A stretch of 64,000 nt of DNA from Actinomyces sp. oral taxon 448 str. F0400 (GTDB lineage: Bacteria; Actinomycetota; Actinomycetes; Actinomycetales; Actinomycetaceae): contig NZ_GL985606.1 in assembly GCF_000220835.1 (NCBI RefSeq), positions 1,685,861 to 1,749,860 on the forward strand. The letters run 5' to 3'. The position numbers and the translations under genes are program-made. Shown in pieces: positions 31,351 through 41,174 of the stretch (the stretch's first letter is position 1; each line of letters begins with the position of its first letter). The notes under the pieces were generated by a model. It had not been told where the DNA came from, did no database searches, and was given only the letters and a program-made list of their open reading frames with translations.

Positions 31351-32340
31351 ATGAGCGTCAGCCCCCTGGCCTGGCTCGCCCTGGCCATCATCGTCACGAG
31401 CCTGCTGACGATCGACTTCGTCGGCCATGCCCGCAACCCCCATCCGCCGTCCATGCGCGAGGCCACCGGCTGGACCATCGGGTACACCGCCCTGGCGACC
31501 GTCTACGGCCTGGCCATCTGGGCGAGCGCGGGAGGCATCTACGCGGCGGAGTTCTACGCCGGCTGGTTGACCGAGTGGTCCCTGAGCGTCGACAACCTCT
31601 TTGTCTTCATCCTCATCCTGTCCACCTTCCGTGTGCCGCGGAATTTCCAGCAGAAGGCGCTGCTGCTGGGCATCGCCACCGCCCTGGTTCTGCGCCTGGT
31701 CTTCATCCTGCTCGGCGCGGCCCTCATCGAACACTTCAGCTGGGTCTTCTACCTCTTCGGCGCGTTCCTCGTCTACACCGCCGTCAAACAGGTTGTCGAC
31801 GCGCGCAAGGACGAGGACGAGGAGGAGGACGCCACCGCCTACGTCGACAACTCCGTGACCCGCTTCGTGCGAAGGCTGTTGCCCACGACCGACGGTTTCG
31901 TGGGCAACAGACTCATACACCGGCACGCCGGATGCACCATGATCACGCCCCTGCTCATCGTCATTGTCGCCCTGGGCAGCGCCGATCTCATGTTCGCCTT
32001 CGACTCCATCCCCGCCATCTTCGGTCTGACCAGCCAGCCCTTCCTCGTCTTCAGCGCCACCGCCTTCTCATTACTGGGCCTGCGACAGCTCTTCTTCCTC
32101 ATCGACGGCCTGCTCGAGCGGCTCGTCTACCTGCCCTACGGCCTGGCCGTCATCCTGGGCTTCATCGGCTTCAAGCTCGTCAACCACGCCCTGCATGAGA
32201 ACACGCTGCCCTTCGTCGCCGGTGGACGCCCCGTCACCGCCGTCCCCGAGCCTTCCACCGCGGTCTCGCTGGGACTGATCGTCGTCACACTCCTCCTCGT
32301 GGCCGTGGCCTCGCTCATCCGCACCCGGAGGCCTTCGTGA
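31351..32340 (+). CDS. TerC-family membrane protein (probable Mn2+ exporter)
   Basis: The 329-residue TerC/Alx-type protein has about eight or nine membrane helices with the family's buried acidic residues in 'EWSLSVDNLFVFILI' and 'GSADLMFAFDSIPAIFGLT'. The loop at about residues 150-170 is strongly acidic ('DARKDEDEEEDATAYVDNS') and could bind metal on the cytoplasmic side. TerC/Alx proteins under yybP-ykoY control export manganese or feed metalloproteins. The ATG at 31351 follows AAGGAG and gives the standard N-terminus; the longer frame upstream is leader RNA. It overlaps the ATPase gene by 4 bases (GTGA), so both respond to the riboswitch. Confidence 0.9.
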   Translation: MSVSPLAWLALAIIVTSLLTIDFVGHARNPHPPSMREATGWTIGYTALATVYGLAIWASAGGIYAAEFYAGWLTEWSLSVDNLFVFILILSTFRVPRNFQQKALLLGIATALVLRLVFILLGAALIEHFSWVFYLFGAFLVYTAVKQVVDARKDEDEEEDATAYVDNSVTRFVRRLLPTTDGFVGNRLIHRHAGCTMITPLLIVIVALGSADLMFAFDSIPAIFGLTSQPFLVFSATAFSLLGLRQLFFLIDGLLERLVYLPYGLAVILGFIGFKLVNHALHENTLPFVAGGRPVTAVPEPSTAVSLGLIVVTLLLVAVASLIRTRRPS

Positions 32341-34895
32341 GCGCCCCGCGGGGGCGCGTCGAACGCCCCGGTCCCGCAGGTCCCGAAACGCCGGCGTCCA
32401 ACGAGCTCCCGGGGCTCTCATCCGCGCAGGTCGCCGCACGCGTGCGCGAGGGGCGCACCAATGCCTATCGGGTGCGCACCTCCCGTTCCGTGATCGCGAT
32501 CCTGCGCGCCAACGTCTTCACGGTCTTCAACGCCATCCTGGCGACCGCGCTCGTCCTCGTGCTCCTCGTGGGCAGGTGGCCCGACGCCCTGTTCGGCTTC
32601 GTGATGGTTCTCAACACCGCCACGGGCACGCTCGCCGAGGTGCGCTCCAAGCGCGCGCTCGACCGTCTCGCCGTCCTTCAGGCGCCTACTGCGTGCGCCG
32701 TGCGCGATGGGAGGGACATCGAGATCGACGTGGCCGACATCGTCCTCGATGACGTCCTGCGTCTGCGCAGCGGGGATCAGGTGCCGGCCGACGCCACCGT
32801 CGTACGGGCTGACGGCCTGGAAGTCGACGAGTCCATCCTCACCGGCGAGTCGGTTCCCGTCCGGCCCCGTGCGGGCGAGCGGGTGATGTCGGGGACCACT
32901 GTGATCGCGGGCACCGCCCTCGTGCGTGCCATGGCTGTGGGCGCCGACGCTTACGCCAACCGCTTGGCGAGCGAGGCCCGCCGCTACTCGGTGGTGACCT
33001 CCGAACTGCAGGCGGGCACCGACCGCGTTCTGCAGTGGATCTCCTGGGTGATCGTGCCCGTCGCTCTACTGCTGTTCTGGTCGCAGATGCGCGGGACGGC
33101 CATCAGCGCCGCCGCCGTCCCCGCGGGCCAGTGGCGCGCCGCCCTGGTCGCCTCCATCGCCGGGGTGGTCAGCATGGTGCCCCAGGGGCTCGTCCTGCTC
33201 ACGAGCGTCAATTTCGCCACCGCTTCCCTGACTCTGGCCCGCCGTCGGGTGCTTGTTCAGGAGCTGCCCGCCGTCGAGGTCCTCGCGCGCGTCGACACCC
33301 TCTGCCTGGACAAGACCGGCACGCTCACCACCGGCCGGATCGCCCTGAGTGAAGTCCTCGCCGACGACGGCGATGGAGCTCTCATCGACGCTACCGCAGC
33401 ACTGCGTGAGCCGTTGCTGGCTCTCACCGCGGTCGCTGACCCGAACGCGACCGCCGAGGCGATCCTCGAAGGACTCACGGAAGGGTCCGCGACTCCCGGC
33501 GCCGACGCGAGCGGTCCTCTCCCCGGGGCGCAGGACGTCGCATCGCGCGTCAGCGGCGCCATCGCCTTCTCCTCCCGACGCAAATGGTCGGCCGCCGTCC
33601 TGGACCACCAGACCTGGATCATGGGCGCCCCCGAGATCGTCTTGGCCCAGGCGCAGGCGGGCCCCGGCCTGCTCGCCCACGCCCAGCGGTTGACGGCCAC
33701 GGGAGTGCGCGTTCTCGCCGTGGTCAGCGCGCCCCAGCCCTGCGCTCGGGGCACCGACGACGAACCCTGCCTGCCGGCGACTAGGCGGGCGGCCGGTCTC
33801 GTGGTGCTGGCCGAGCAGATCCGCTCCGACGCGGCCCGGACCCTGGCCTACTTCCGCTCCCAGGGCGTCGACGTCAAGATCATCAGCGGTGACAATCCGA
33901 CGACCGTTGCCGCCGTCGCCGCCGGCGCTGCGATCACATCTCCCGACGGGGGCGGACCTGTGGCCCTCGACGCCCGCGAATTGCCAGCCGAGGCCACAGA
34001 CCCGGCGACCCTGGACGCGCTCGCCGGGGCGCTCGAGGGGGCCCAGGTCCTCGGCCGCGTCACCCCCGAGCAGAAGCGCTCCTTCGTCCGGGCGCTGCGC
34101 AGTCGCGGACGCACCGTGGCCATGACGGGCGATGGTGTCAACGACTCCCTGGCTCTCAAGGACGCCGACCTGGGCATCGCCATGGGCAACGGGGCGCCGG
34201 CCACCAGGGCGGTGGCCCGCATGGTCCTGCTGGGCGGGGAATTCTCGGCGCTGCCTGCGGTGGTCGCCGAGGGGCGCCGGGTCATGGCCAACACCGAACG
34301 CATCGCCTCGTTGTTCCTGTCCAAGACGGTCTACGCCTCGCTCATCGCCGTCATCGTGGCGGTGAGCGCGATCAGTTACCCGTTCCTGCCCCGCCAGTTG
34401 ACCATCGTGTCCTCCCTGACGATCGGCATCCCCGCTTTCGTGCTGGCCCTGGCCCCTAACAGCCGGCGCTACCGCCCCGGCTTCCTGCGCCGGGTGCTCA
34501 CGCTCTGCGTCCCGGCCGGCCTCGTCGCCGGGGCGGCGACGCTCACGGCCCGCCAGTGGCTCGCCCACGGGTCCGCAGACCAGGGCCAAGTCACCACCGG
34601 CGCCACGTTGGTCCTGGTCGTCTCGGGGCTGTGGCTTCTCACGCTGACTGCCAGGCCCCTGCTGGGCTGGCGGCTCGGTTTGATCGTCCTCATGGGCGGC
34701 ACCGCAGTGCTGGGAGTGCTGATCGCACCGGTACGGAGTTTCTTCCTCCTGGCGTGGCCGGCTCCGGCCACTTGGCTGGTCGTCGCGGTGTGCGGCGGGG
34801 CCGCCGCAGCCGGGATCGAGGCGGTTCGCCTCGTGCGCGCCGCCTGCCGGCCCGCGGATGAGGGCGAATGCGGTCGTTGGGCGCGCGGCGGCTGA
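32337..34895 (+). CDS. P-type cation-transporting ATPase (CtpE-like)
   Basis: The 852-residue P-type ATPase has the actuator motif TGES (169-172), the phosphorylation motif DKTGTLT with Asp325, and the hinge 'TGDGVNDSLALKDADLGIAMGNG'. The membrane motif before the P-domain is PQGL (282-285) rather than the CPC of copper pumps, which places it with the CtpE-type group (calcium transport in mycobacteria, from family knowledge) and argues against copper. Linked to terC behind a manganese riboswitch, Mn2+ or Ca2+ efflux is the best guess. The last about 200 residues carry the C-terminal helices. GTG start overlapping the terC stop. Confidence 0.88.
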   Translation: MSAPRGRVERPGPAGPETPASNELPGLSSAQVAARVREGRTNAYRVRTSRSVIAILRANVFTVFNAILATALVLVLLVGRWPDALFGFVMVLNTATGTLAEVRSKRALDRLAVLQAPTACAVRDGRDIEIDVADIVLDDVLRLRSGDQVPADATVVRADGLEVDESILTGESVPVRPRAGERVMSGTTVIAGTALVRAMAVGADAYANRLASEARRYSVVTSELQAGTDRVLQWISWVIVPVALLLFWSQMRGTAISAAAVPAGQWRAALVASIAGVVSMVPQGLVLLTSVNFATASLTLARRRVLVQELPAVEVLARVDTLCLDKTGTLTTGRIALSEVLADDGDGALIDATAALREPLLALTAVADPNATAEAILEGLTEGSATPGADASGPLPGAQDVASRVSGAIAFSSRRKWSAAVLDHQTWIMGAPEIVLAQAQAGPGLLAHAQRLTATGVRVLAVVSAPQPCARGTDDEPCLPATRRAAGLVVLAEQIRSDAARTLAYFRSQGVDVKIISGDNPTTVAAVAAGAAITSPDGGGPVALDARELPAEATDPATLDALAGALEGAQVLGRVTPEQKRSFVRALRSRGRTVAMTGDGVNDSLALKDADLGIAMGNGAPATRAVARMVLLGGEFSALPAVVAEGRRVMANTERIASLFLSKTVYASLIAVIVAVSAISYPFLPRQLTIVSSLTIGIPAFVLALAPNSRRYRPGFLRRVLTLCVPAGLVAGAATLTARQWLAHGSADQGQVTTGATLVLVVSGLWLLTLTARPLLGWRLGLIVLMGGTAVLGVLIAPVRSFFLLAWPAPATWLVVAVCGGAAAAGIEAVRLVRAACRPADEGECGRWARGG

Positions 34896-34956
34896 CGCGG
34901 GCCGCACCGACGGCATAGGTTGGGCGCGTCCCCGGATTCAGACCAGGAGAAGACCC

Positions 34957-36348
34957 GTGAGCTACCAGACCACGAACCCGTACACCGGGGAGGTCGTCAA
35001 GACCTTCCCCACGGCCACCGAGGCCGAGATCGATGCCGCCGTCGCCAAGGCCGATGCCGCTTTCCGCACGTGGCGCAGCACACCGGTCGCCGAGCGCTTG
35101 GTGGTTCTGGACCGTGTCGCCGACCGGCTGGAGGCCGACGGACGCGAGTGCGCCCGGACCATCACCCTGGAGATGGGCAAGCTCATCGGCGAGGCGGAGG
35201 CCGAGGTGGCTCTGTGCGTCGACATGCTGCGCTACTACGTGCGCAGCGCCGCCGAGCAGCTCGCGCCTCGGTTCCTGCCGGCCGCCGGGTACGGCGACAC
35301 CGACGTTCAGTTGATCGCCGAGCCGCAGGGCGTCCTGTACGCCGTCGAACCGTGGAACTTTCCCTTCTACCAGGTCGTCCGCATTGGTGCGCCCCAGCTC
35401 GCGGCGGGTAACACCCTGGTCCTCAAGCACGCCTCGAACGTACCCCAATCGGCGCTGCTGATGGAGAGACTGTTCGCCGAGGCCGGCGGGCCCGAGGGGC
35501 TCATCGTCAACGTCTTCGCCGCCCATGACGCCTCCGAGCAGATCCTCGGTGACGATCGCGTGCGGGCGGTGGCGCTTACCGGCTCCGAGGCGGCCGGCGC
35601 CTCGGTGGCCGTGATCGCCGCGAAAAACCTCAAGAAGTCTACCCTCGAGCTCGGCGGTGCGGACGCCTTCATCGTCCTGGAGGATGCCGAGCTGGACAAG
35701 GCCGTGGCCTGGGCGGTCTTCGGTCGTCACTGGAACTGCGGCCAGGTCTGCTGCTCGTCCAAGCGGATCATCGTCGTCGACTCCCTCTACGAGGAGTTCG
35801 TTGAAAGGTACCGCGCCGGGGTCGCTCGTCTCGTCCCGGGCGACCCGATGAACCCTGACACCACTTTGGCCCCGCTGTCCTCTCAGTCTGCGGTCGACGA
35901 GCTGGCCGGGAAGGTTCGGGCGGCGCGGGAGGCGGGGGTCGCCGTCGAAGAGGTGGGGGCCCCGGTTCCGGCACAGGGCGCCTTCTTCCAGCCGACTCTC
36001 ATGACCGGCATTCCCGTCGGCTCTCCGACCGCGAGCACGGAGTTCTTCGGGCCCGTCTCCTCGATCTTCCGGGTGGAGGATGAGGACGACGCCGTCCGCG
36101 TGGCCAATTCCTCACCCTTCGGCCTGGGCGGTTCGGTCTTCTCAACCGACGTCCGCCGTGCGCAGCGCGTGGCGCGACGCTTGGACACCGGGATGGTGTA
36201 TATCAACCAGCCCACCGGTGTGGCCGCGGACATCCCCTTCGGCGGGGTCAAACGATCCGGGTACGGTCGGGAGCTCGTTGACTTGGGACTCAAGGAGTTC
36301 GTCAACGAGAAGGTCATCGCCGTTGCGGACATCAACGGACGGTTCTGA
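34957..36348 (+). CDS. NAD(P)-dependent aldehyde dehydrogenase, succinate-semialdehyde type
   Basis: The 463-residue enzyme has the full ALDH core: 'EPWNFPFYQVVR' (cofactor-binding), 'LTGSEAAGASVA', the general-base Glu in 'TLELGGADAF' and nucleophile Cys265 in 'GQVCCSS'. 'EFFGPVSSIFRV' and 'PFGGVKRSGYGREL' finish the family pattern. The short N-terminus starting 'SYQTTNPYTGEVV' matches the GabD/YneI-type succinate semialdehyde dehydrogenases, but other aldehydes are possible. GTG at 34957 is preceded by AGGAGA. TAGGTT near 34916 could be its -10. It appears to be a single-gene transcript; no GABA genes are adjacent. Confidence 0.9.
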   Translation: MSYQTTNPYTGEVVKTFPTATEAEIDAAVAKADAAFRTWRSTPVAERLVVLDRVADRLEADGRECARTITLEMGKLIGEAEAEVALCVDMLRYYVRSAAEQLAPRFLPAAGYGDTDVQLIAEPQGVLYAVEPWNFPFYQVVRIGAPQLAAGNTLVLKHASNVPQSALLMERLFAEAGGPEGLIVNVFAAHDASEQILGDDRVRAVALTGSEAAGASVAVIAAKNLKKSTLELGGADAFIVLEDAELDKAVAWAVFGRHWNCGQVCCSSKRIIVVDSLYEEFVERYRAGVARLVPGDPMNPDTTLAPLSSQSAVDELAGKVRAAREAGVAVEEVGAPVPAQGAFFQPTLMTGIPVGSPTASTEFFGPVSSIFRVEDEDDAVRVANSSPFGLGGSVFSTDVRRAQRVARRLDTGMVYINQPTGVAADIPFGGVKRSGYGRELVDLGLKEFVNEKVIAVADINGRF

Positions 36349-36414
36349 GCACGGGGATTCCGCGCCCGCCGGCCGCGGGAGCCTTCCGATGTCGGGGCGG
36401 CGGCGGGCCGGAGC

Positions 36415-36699
36415 TCAGGACAGACGACCGACGACGGGATTCCACTCGCGCGGGACGCGCTCGGCGATGAACCCGGCCCTGTTGAAGGGGTCCTCCTCCA
36501 CGAGGGCCAGGGCGCCGGCCGCATCCTCGGCGCGCACGACGATGAGGGCGTCGTGGGTGCCTGTGTACGGACCCGCGGCCAGCAGCAGGTCCTTGTCGGC
36601 CAGGGCGCTGTTGAAAGCGCGGTGGGAGGGTCTGACCTCGGCCATCTCCTCGTCGTGGTCGGTGACGTAGCGGTACTCGATGGCGTAGATCCTGCTCAT
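36415..36699 (-). CDS. YciI-family protein
   Basis: The 94-residue protein has the dimeric alpha/beta (ferredoxin-like) YciI pattern. It begins 'IYAIEYRYV', contains 'RPSHRAFNSALADKDLLLAAGPYTG', in which the His and the 'AGP' turn are typical, and ends with 'DPFNRAGFIAERVPREWNPVVG', where 'EDPFNRAG' is the usual final block. YciI homologues are small putative enzymes or accessory domains of unknown reaction. It lies on the minus strand between the aldehyde dehydrogenase and uvrA with no obvious partner. Confidence 0.85.
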   Translation of the reverse strand: MSRIYAIEYRYVTDHDEEMAEVRPSHRAFNSALADKDLLLAAGPYTGTHDALIVVRAEDAAGALALVEEDPFNRAGFIAERVPREWNPVVGRLS

Positions 36700-36846
36700 G
36701 AGCCCAGCGTAGGTGATCTCCGCATGTCCGTTTCACCGGGGCGTTAGCCCGTCATGCCGAGTGCGGTCTTCGTGCCGGGGTCGCGGGGTCGCTGGCGCAG
36801 CGGTGTCGGAAGGACGTCGAGTGGCCAATCCCTCGCCGACCCGAGT

Positions 36847-36860
36847 CGAACACGTGTTTG
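36847..36860. promoter_or_regulatory. LexA (SOS) box upstream of uvrA
   Basis: CGAACACGTGTTTG matches the Gram-positive/actinobacterial LexA consensus CGAACRNRYGTTYG and lies within a slightly larger palindrome (36845-36862). It is centred about 30 bases before TAGACT (36880-36885), the uvrA -10, so it covers the -35 region. LexA bound here would block uvrA transcription until DNA damage. Confidence 0.85.
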
Positions 36861-36893
36861 ACTCGATCTGCGCCCCTCCTAGACTCGACCTCC

Positions 36894-39740
36894 GTGAACG
36901 ACTCCCTCATCATCCGCGGCGCACGTGAGCATAACCTCAAGGGCGTCGATCTCGACCTTCCGCGCGAGACGATGATCGTCTTCACCGGCCTGTCCGGATC
37001 GGGTAAGTCCTCATTGGCCTTCGACACGATATTCGCCGAGGGCCAGCGCCGCTACGTCGAATCCCTGTCCTCTTACGCCCGACAGTTCCTCGGACAGATG
37101 GACAAGCCCGATGTCGACTTCCTCGAGGGCCTGTCGCCAGCGGTGTCGATCGACCAGAAGTCCACCTCCCGCAACCCGCGTTCGACCGTGGGTACGGTCA
37201 CCGAGGTCTACGACTACCTGCGTCTGCTTTACGCTCGCGCCGGTGTTCAGCACTGTCCCGTGTGCGACGCCGTCATCTCCCCCCAGACGCCCCAGCAGAT
37301 CGTCGACCAGGTGCGAACCATGGACGAGGGCACCCGTTTCCAGGTCCTCGCTCCGGTCGTGCGTGGCCGGAAGGGGGAGTACTCCGAGCTGCTGAACGAG
37401 CTGCGGGGGCGGGGCTTCAGCCGGGTGAGGGTCGACGGTCGAGTCCATCGGCTCGGCGAGGTCCCCGAGCTGAACAAGAAACTCAGGCACGACATCGACG
37501 TCATCGTCGATCGGCTGGTCGTGCGCGAGGGCATCCGTCAGCGCCTGACCGACTCGATCGAGACGGCCTTGGGCCTGGCCGATGGGCTGGTCCTCATCGA
37601 CCTGGTTGATCTGGACGAGGACGATCCGGCGCGGGTGCGCCGCTTCTCGGAGAAGCGCGCCTGCCCCAACGAGCATCCTCTGACGCTGGAGGAGATCGAG
37701 CCGCGCACTTTCTCCTTCAACGCCCCCTACGGCGCCTGCCCGCAGTGCACCGGCATCGGCTCCCGATTGGAGGTCGATCCCGAGCTCGTCGTCCCCGACG
37801 AGGAGCTCACCCTGGCCGAGGGCGCCATCGCGCCGTGGGCCGGCCACCAGAAGTACTTCACTCGTCAGCTGAGGGCCCTAGGCGAGGAGCTGTCCTTCGA
37901 CGTTAACACGCCCTGGCGGGCCCTGCCTCGACGCGCCAGGGAGGCGATCCTGCGCGGCAAGGACTACGAGGTCAAGGTCAGGTACCGCAATCGGTGGGGC
38001 CGCGAGCGAATCTACTCCACCGGCTTCGAGGGGGTGCTCGACTACATCATGCGCAAGCATGATGAGACCGAGTCGGAGCGGTCGAAGGAGCGCTACGAGG
38101 GTTATATGCGCGAGGTGCCCTGCCCCGTCTGCCGTGGTACCCGTCTCAAGCCTGAGGTGCTGGCGGTGCGCGTAGGCGAGCGCTCCATCGCCGAGCTGTG
38201 CGACCTGCCTGTCGGGGAGGCTCGCGCCGCCCTGAAGGCTCTCGACCTGACCGGTCAGGCCAGACGGATCGCCGGCGGCGTGCTCACCGAGATCGATGCC
38301 CGCCTCGGCTTCCTCGTGGACGTGGGCCTGGACTACCTCAGCCTGTCGCGCGGGGCCGCCACCCTCTCGGGCGGGGAGGCTCAGCGCATCCGGTTAGCCA
38401 CCCAGATCGGCTCGGGCCTGGTCGGCGTCCTCTACGTCCTCGACGAGCCCAGCATCGGGCTGCACCAGCGCGACAACGCCCGTCTCATCGAGACCCTGGA
38501 GCGTCTACGGGACCTGGGCAACACGCTCATCGTCGTCGAGCACGACGAGGAGACCATTCGAGCCGCCGATTGGGTCGTGGATATCGGCCCGGGCGCGGGG
38601 GAGAAGGGCGGCGAGATCGTCTACTGCGGGGACGTGAGCGGACTGCTCGACGCCCCGGCCTCGGTCACCGGCGACTACCTCGCCGGCCGGCGCGCCATCG
38701 AACTCCCCGCCGCCCGTCGTAAGCCGGTCAGGGGCCGGGCGGTGACGGTCGTGGGCGCGCGTGAGAACAATCTCAAGGACGTCACCGCCACCTTTCCTCT
38801 CGGTGTACTCACCGCCGTCACCGGGGTCTCCGGCTCGGGCAAGTCTTCCCTGGTCAATGCCGTCCTCTACCAGGTGCTGGCCAACCGGCTCAACGGGGCC
38901 CGGGGCGTGCCGGGGCGTCATAAGACGGTGCGCGGTCTGGACAACCTCGACAAGGTCGTCCACGTCGACCAGTCGCCCATCGGACGCACGCCGCGCTCCA
39001 ACCCCGCGACCTACACGGGCGTGTGGGACCACATCCGCAAGATCTTCGCCGCCGTGCCGGAGTCCAGGGTCCGCGGTTACGGGCCCGGTCGCTTCTCCTT
39101 CAATGTCAAGGGCGGGCGTTGCGAGGCCTGCAGAGGCGACGGCACACTCAAGATCGAGATGAACTTCCTGCCCGACGTCTACGTGCCCTGCGAGGTCTGC
39201 GACGGGGCTCGCTACAACCGTGAAACCTTGGAGATCCGCTACAAGGACAAGACGGTCGCCGATGTCCTGAACATGACGATCCGTCAGGCCGCCGATTTCT
39301 TCGCAGCCACCCCGGTCATCGCTCGTCACTTGAACACCTTGGTGGAGGTGGGGCTGGGGTACGTGCGCCTGGGGCAGGCGGCGACCACCCTCTCCGGCGG
39401 CGAGGCGCAGCGCGTCAAGCTGGCCACCGAGCTCCAGCGCCGCTCCACCGGGCGAACCATCTACGTGCTGGACGAGCCGACCACCGGCCTGCACTTCGAG
39501 GACATCCGCAAGCTGCTCGGCGTGCTTCAGGGACTTGTCGACAAAGGCAATTCGGTGGTCGTCATCGAGCACAATCTGGACGTCATCGCCAACGCCGACT
39601 GGGTCATCGACATGGGGCCGGAGGGCGGCAGAGAAGGCGGCACCATCGTGGCCACGGGCACGCCCGAGAAGATCGCCGCGGTCGAGGACTCCTACACGGG
39701 ACGCTTCCTCGCCCCCATGCTGGAGCGGGCGCGGTCCTGA
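36894..39740 (+). CDS. uvrA: Excinuclease ABC subunit A
   Basis: UvrA is the damage-scanning ABC ATPase of nucleotide excision repair and loads UvrB. The 948-residue protein has two ABC modules: Walker A 'GLSGSGKSS' (N-terminal) and 'GVSGSGKSS' (C-terminal), with signature motifs 'LSGGEAQRI' and 'LSGGEAQRV'. Zinc-finger cysteines are present in 'CPVCDA'/'CPVCRG' and '[11 protein letters not shown]...CEVCDG'. The GTG at 36894 lies 8 bases after TAGACT (36880-36885), pointing to a leaderless mRNA under LexA control; the longer frame would include the LexA box. Its stop is 10 bases from the convergent pdxR stop. Confidence 0.98.
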   Translation: MNDSLIIRGAREHNLKGVDLDLPRETMIVFTGLSGSGKSSLAFDTIFAEGQRRYVESLSSYARQFLGQMDKPDVDFLEGLSPAVSIDQKSTSRNPRSTVGTVTEVYDYLRLLYARAGVQHCPVCDAVISPQTPQQIVDQVRTMDEGTRFQVLAPVVRGRKGEYSELLNELRGRGFSRVRVDGRVHRLGEVPELNKKLRHDIDVIVDRLVVREGIRQRLTDSIETALGLADGLVLIDLVDLDEDDPARVRRFSEKRACPNEHPLTLEEIEPRTFSFNAPYGACPQCTGIGSRLEVDPELVVPDEELTLAEGAIAPWAGHQKYFTRQLRALGEELSFDVNTPWRALPRRAREAILRGKDYEVKVRYRNRWGRERIYSTGFEGVLDYIMRKHDETESERSKERYEGYMREVPCPVCRGTRLKPEVLAVRVGERSIAELCDLPVGEARAALKALDLTGQARRIAGGVLTEIDARLGFLVDVGLDYLSLSRGAATLSGGEAQRIRLATQIGSGLVGVLYVLDEPSIGLHQRDNARLIETLERLRDLGNTLIVVEHDEETIRAADWVVDIGPGAGEKGGEIVYCGDVSGLLDAPASVTGDYLAGRRAIELPAARRKPVRGRAVTVVGARENNLKDVTATFPLGVLTAVTGVSGSGKSSLVNAVLYQVLANRLNGARGVPGRHKTVRGLDNLDKVVHVDQSPIGRTPRSNPATYTGVWDHIRKIFAAVPESRVRGYGPGRFSFNVKGGRCEACRGDGTLKIEMNFLPDVYVPCEVCDGARYNRETLEIRYKDKTVADVLNMTIRQAADFFAATPVIARHLNTLVEVGLGYVRLGQAATTLSGGEAQRVKLATELQRRSTGRTIYVLDEPTTGLHFEDIRKLLGVLQGLVDKGNSVVVIEHNLDVIANADWVIDMGPEGGREGGTIVATGTPEKIAAVEDSYTGRFLAPMLERARS

Positions 39741-39750
39741 GGCGGTTTTC

Positions 39751-41058
39751 TCAGCTCCCGTCGACGGTGCGCCGCAGCACGGCGAGCCGCTCCCGCAGAC
39801 GGTCGAGTGGACCAGTCCCCAGACCCAGGACGATACCTGGGGCTCGGGGGCCGCGGGCCGACCAGTAGCCGGACATTCCCTCCACTGCCAGGCCCTGGGC
39901 CCGACAGCGGGCGACGACGCCGTCCTCGTCGACGCCGGCGCGCAGTGGGACGACGGCGCGCAGCCCGCTCTCCATGGGGACGCCTTCGGGGAAGATCTCG
40001 ACGAAGGCAGTGCGGCGCCGACGGTACTCCCGGCGCACGCGCGCGGTGTGCCGTCGCAGGCCGTCGGCCTCCATGTAGGCGGCCACGGCGTCCTGGACGA
40101 GTCCGGAGGTCGGCAGGCACAGGTCGGCGACTCGCTCGCGCAGGAGCGGCGGCACGATGAGGTAGCCCAGGGCGAGGGCGGGCGTGAGGGTCGTGGAGAA
40201 GGAGCCGAGCATGGCGACACGCCCCTCGGCGTCCAGGGCGAGCAGCGGGGGATGGGTCTGCCGCAGCGCCGAGTCGTAGTCGTCCTCGACGATGAGGGCG
40301 TCCGCGCGCCGGGCCGCCTCCAGCAGTGCGAAGCGGCGTGCGGCGGGCATTTGCGCACCGGTGGGGAACTGGTGGTTGGGCGTGACCAAGATGGCGTCGG
40401 CGTGCCGGTCGGGCGTCGCGCGGGGGCCCGTGCCCGCGGCGCGCGTGTCGACCGGCTGGAGTCGCCACCCCATCGCCCGGGGCACGTGGCGCAGCGAGGG
40501 GTAGCCGGGGTCCTCCACGGCGAGGGTTCCCCGACGGCCACGGGCGGCCAGAACCAGGCGCAGGCCGTCGCGGGCACCGGCGGTGATGACAATGTCGTGC
40601 GCCTCGACGCGCACGGAGCGGGTCAGGCGCACGTGCTCGGCGACGAGGGCTCGCAGGCGTTCGGAGCCCGCAGCCGGATGCGCGGTGGGCCGGGCGGCCG
40701 CCGCCCGCCAGGCGCTGCGCCACAGTGCGCCCGTCAGCAGGCCCGTAGCCGGCTCGCCCGGTTTCAGATCCCCTCGGGGCGGGGCGGGTCGCGGTCCGGG
40801 TGCCGGCGCGGCGGCCGGTCCGCCGGGAACGCGCAGTGAGGGGTCGACCCGGGTGCCGCCGGGACTGGTGATGAGAAGGCCCTCGCCCACGAGCTGTTCG
40901 TAGGCGCTCACCACGCTGCCTCTGGAGATTCCCAGTTGACGGGCCAGGACGCGCGTGGAGGGCAGTGGATCGCCCGGTGCGAGGCGGGAGTCGGTGATCC
41001 TGCCGCGCACGTCCTCGACGATCTGGGCGGGGAGGGGACGGCTGCGATCGATCTGCAC
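39751..41058 (-). CDS. pdxR: MocR/PdxR-type regulator of pdxST with missing PLP lysine
   Basis: The 435-residue protein has an N-terminal GntR winged helix (about 1-72: 'PLPSTRVLARQLGISRGSVVSAYEQLVGEG') and a fold-type I aminotransferase domain (about 100-435). The position divergent from pdxST identifies it as PdxR, which senses PLP and controls B6 synthesis. 'TPNHQFPTG' and 'EDDYDSA' are conserved, but the Schiff-base lysine expected in 'GSFSKTL' is Thr289 ('GSFSTTL'), and the phosphate-binding Arg of 'PALRLGY' is Ala296. Covalent PLP binding therefore seems impossible. The GTG at 41058 has GGAGGTGA just upstream; the longer frame to 41145 would cross the operator region. Confidence 0.88.
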   Translation of the reverse strand: MQIDRSRPLPAQIVEDVRGRITDSRLAPGDPLPSTRVLARQLGISRGSVVSAYEQLVGEGLLITSPGGTRVDPSLRVPGGPAAAPAPGPRPAPPRGDLKPGEPATGLLTGALWRSAWRAAAARPTAHPAAGSERLRALVAEHVRLTRSVRVEAHDIVITAGARDGLRLVLAARGRRGTLAVEDPGYPSLRHVPRAMGWRLQPVDTRAAGTGPRATPDRHADAILVTPNHQFPTGAQMPAARRFALLEAARRADALIVEDDYDSALRQTHPPLLALDAEGRVAMLGSFSTTLTPALALGYLIVPPLLRERVADLCLPTSGLVQDAVAAYMEADGLRRHTARVRREYRRRRTAFVEIFPEGVPMESGLRAVVPLRAGVDEDGVVARCRAQGLAVEGMSGYWSARGPRAPGIVLGLGTGPLDRLRERLAVLRRTVDGS

Positions 41059-41107
41059 GTGCGTCACCTCCGTCGAGCGTGCCGGGATCCTCTCTCCGAT
41101 CCGGCAT

Positions 41108-41152
41108 GTGGTCCAAAAGAGTGCTCCCGAACTGGACTTCACCATAGTCCAC
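41108..41152. promoter_or_regulatory. Candidate PdxR operator between pdxR and pdxS
   Basis: GTGGTCCA (41108-41115) on the plus strand and GTGGACTA on the minus strand (41145-41152) are two copies of a GTGGWCYA box similar to remembered actinobacterial PdxR sites. In addition TGGACT (41133-41138) and AGTCCA (41146-41151) form an inverted repeat with a 7-base spacer. All lie in the 116-base divergent intergenic region. Confidence 0.6.
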
Positions 41153-41174
41153 CCGCGGAGGCAGCATCACTCGC

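Noticed and set aside
30774-31354. Reading frame of 193 codons across the terC leader
   Set aside because: It runs through the riboswitch and both hairpins, has no start signal, and the conserved RNA motifs explain the sequence better.
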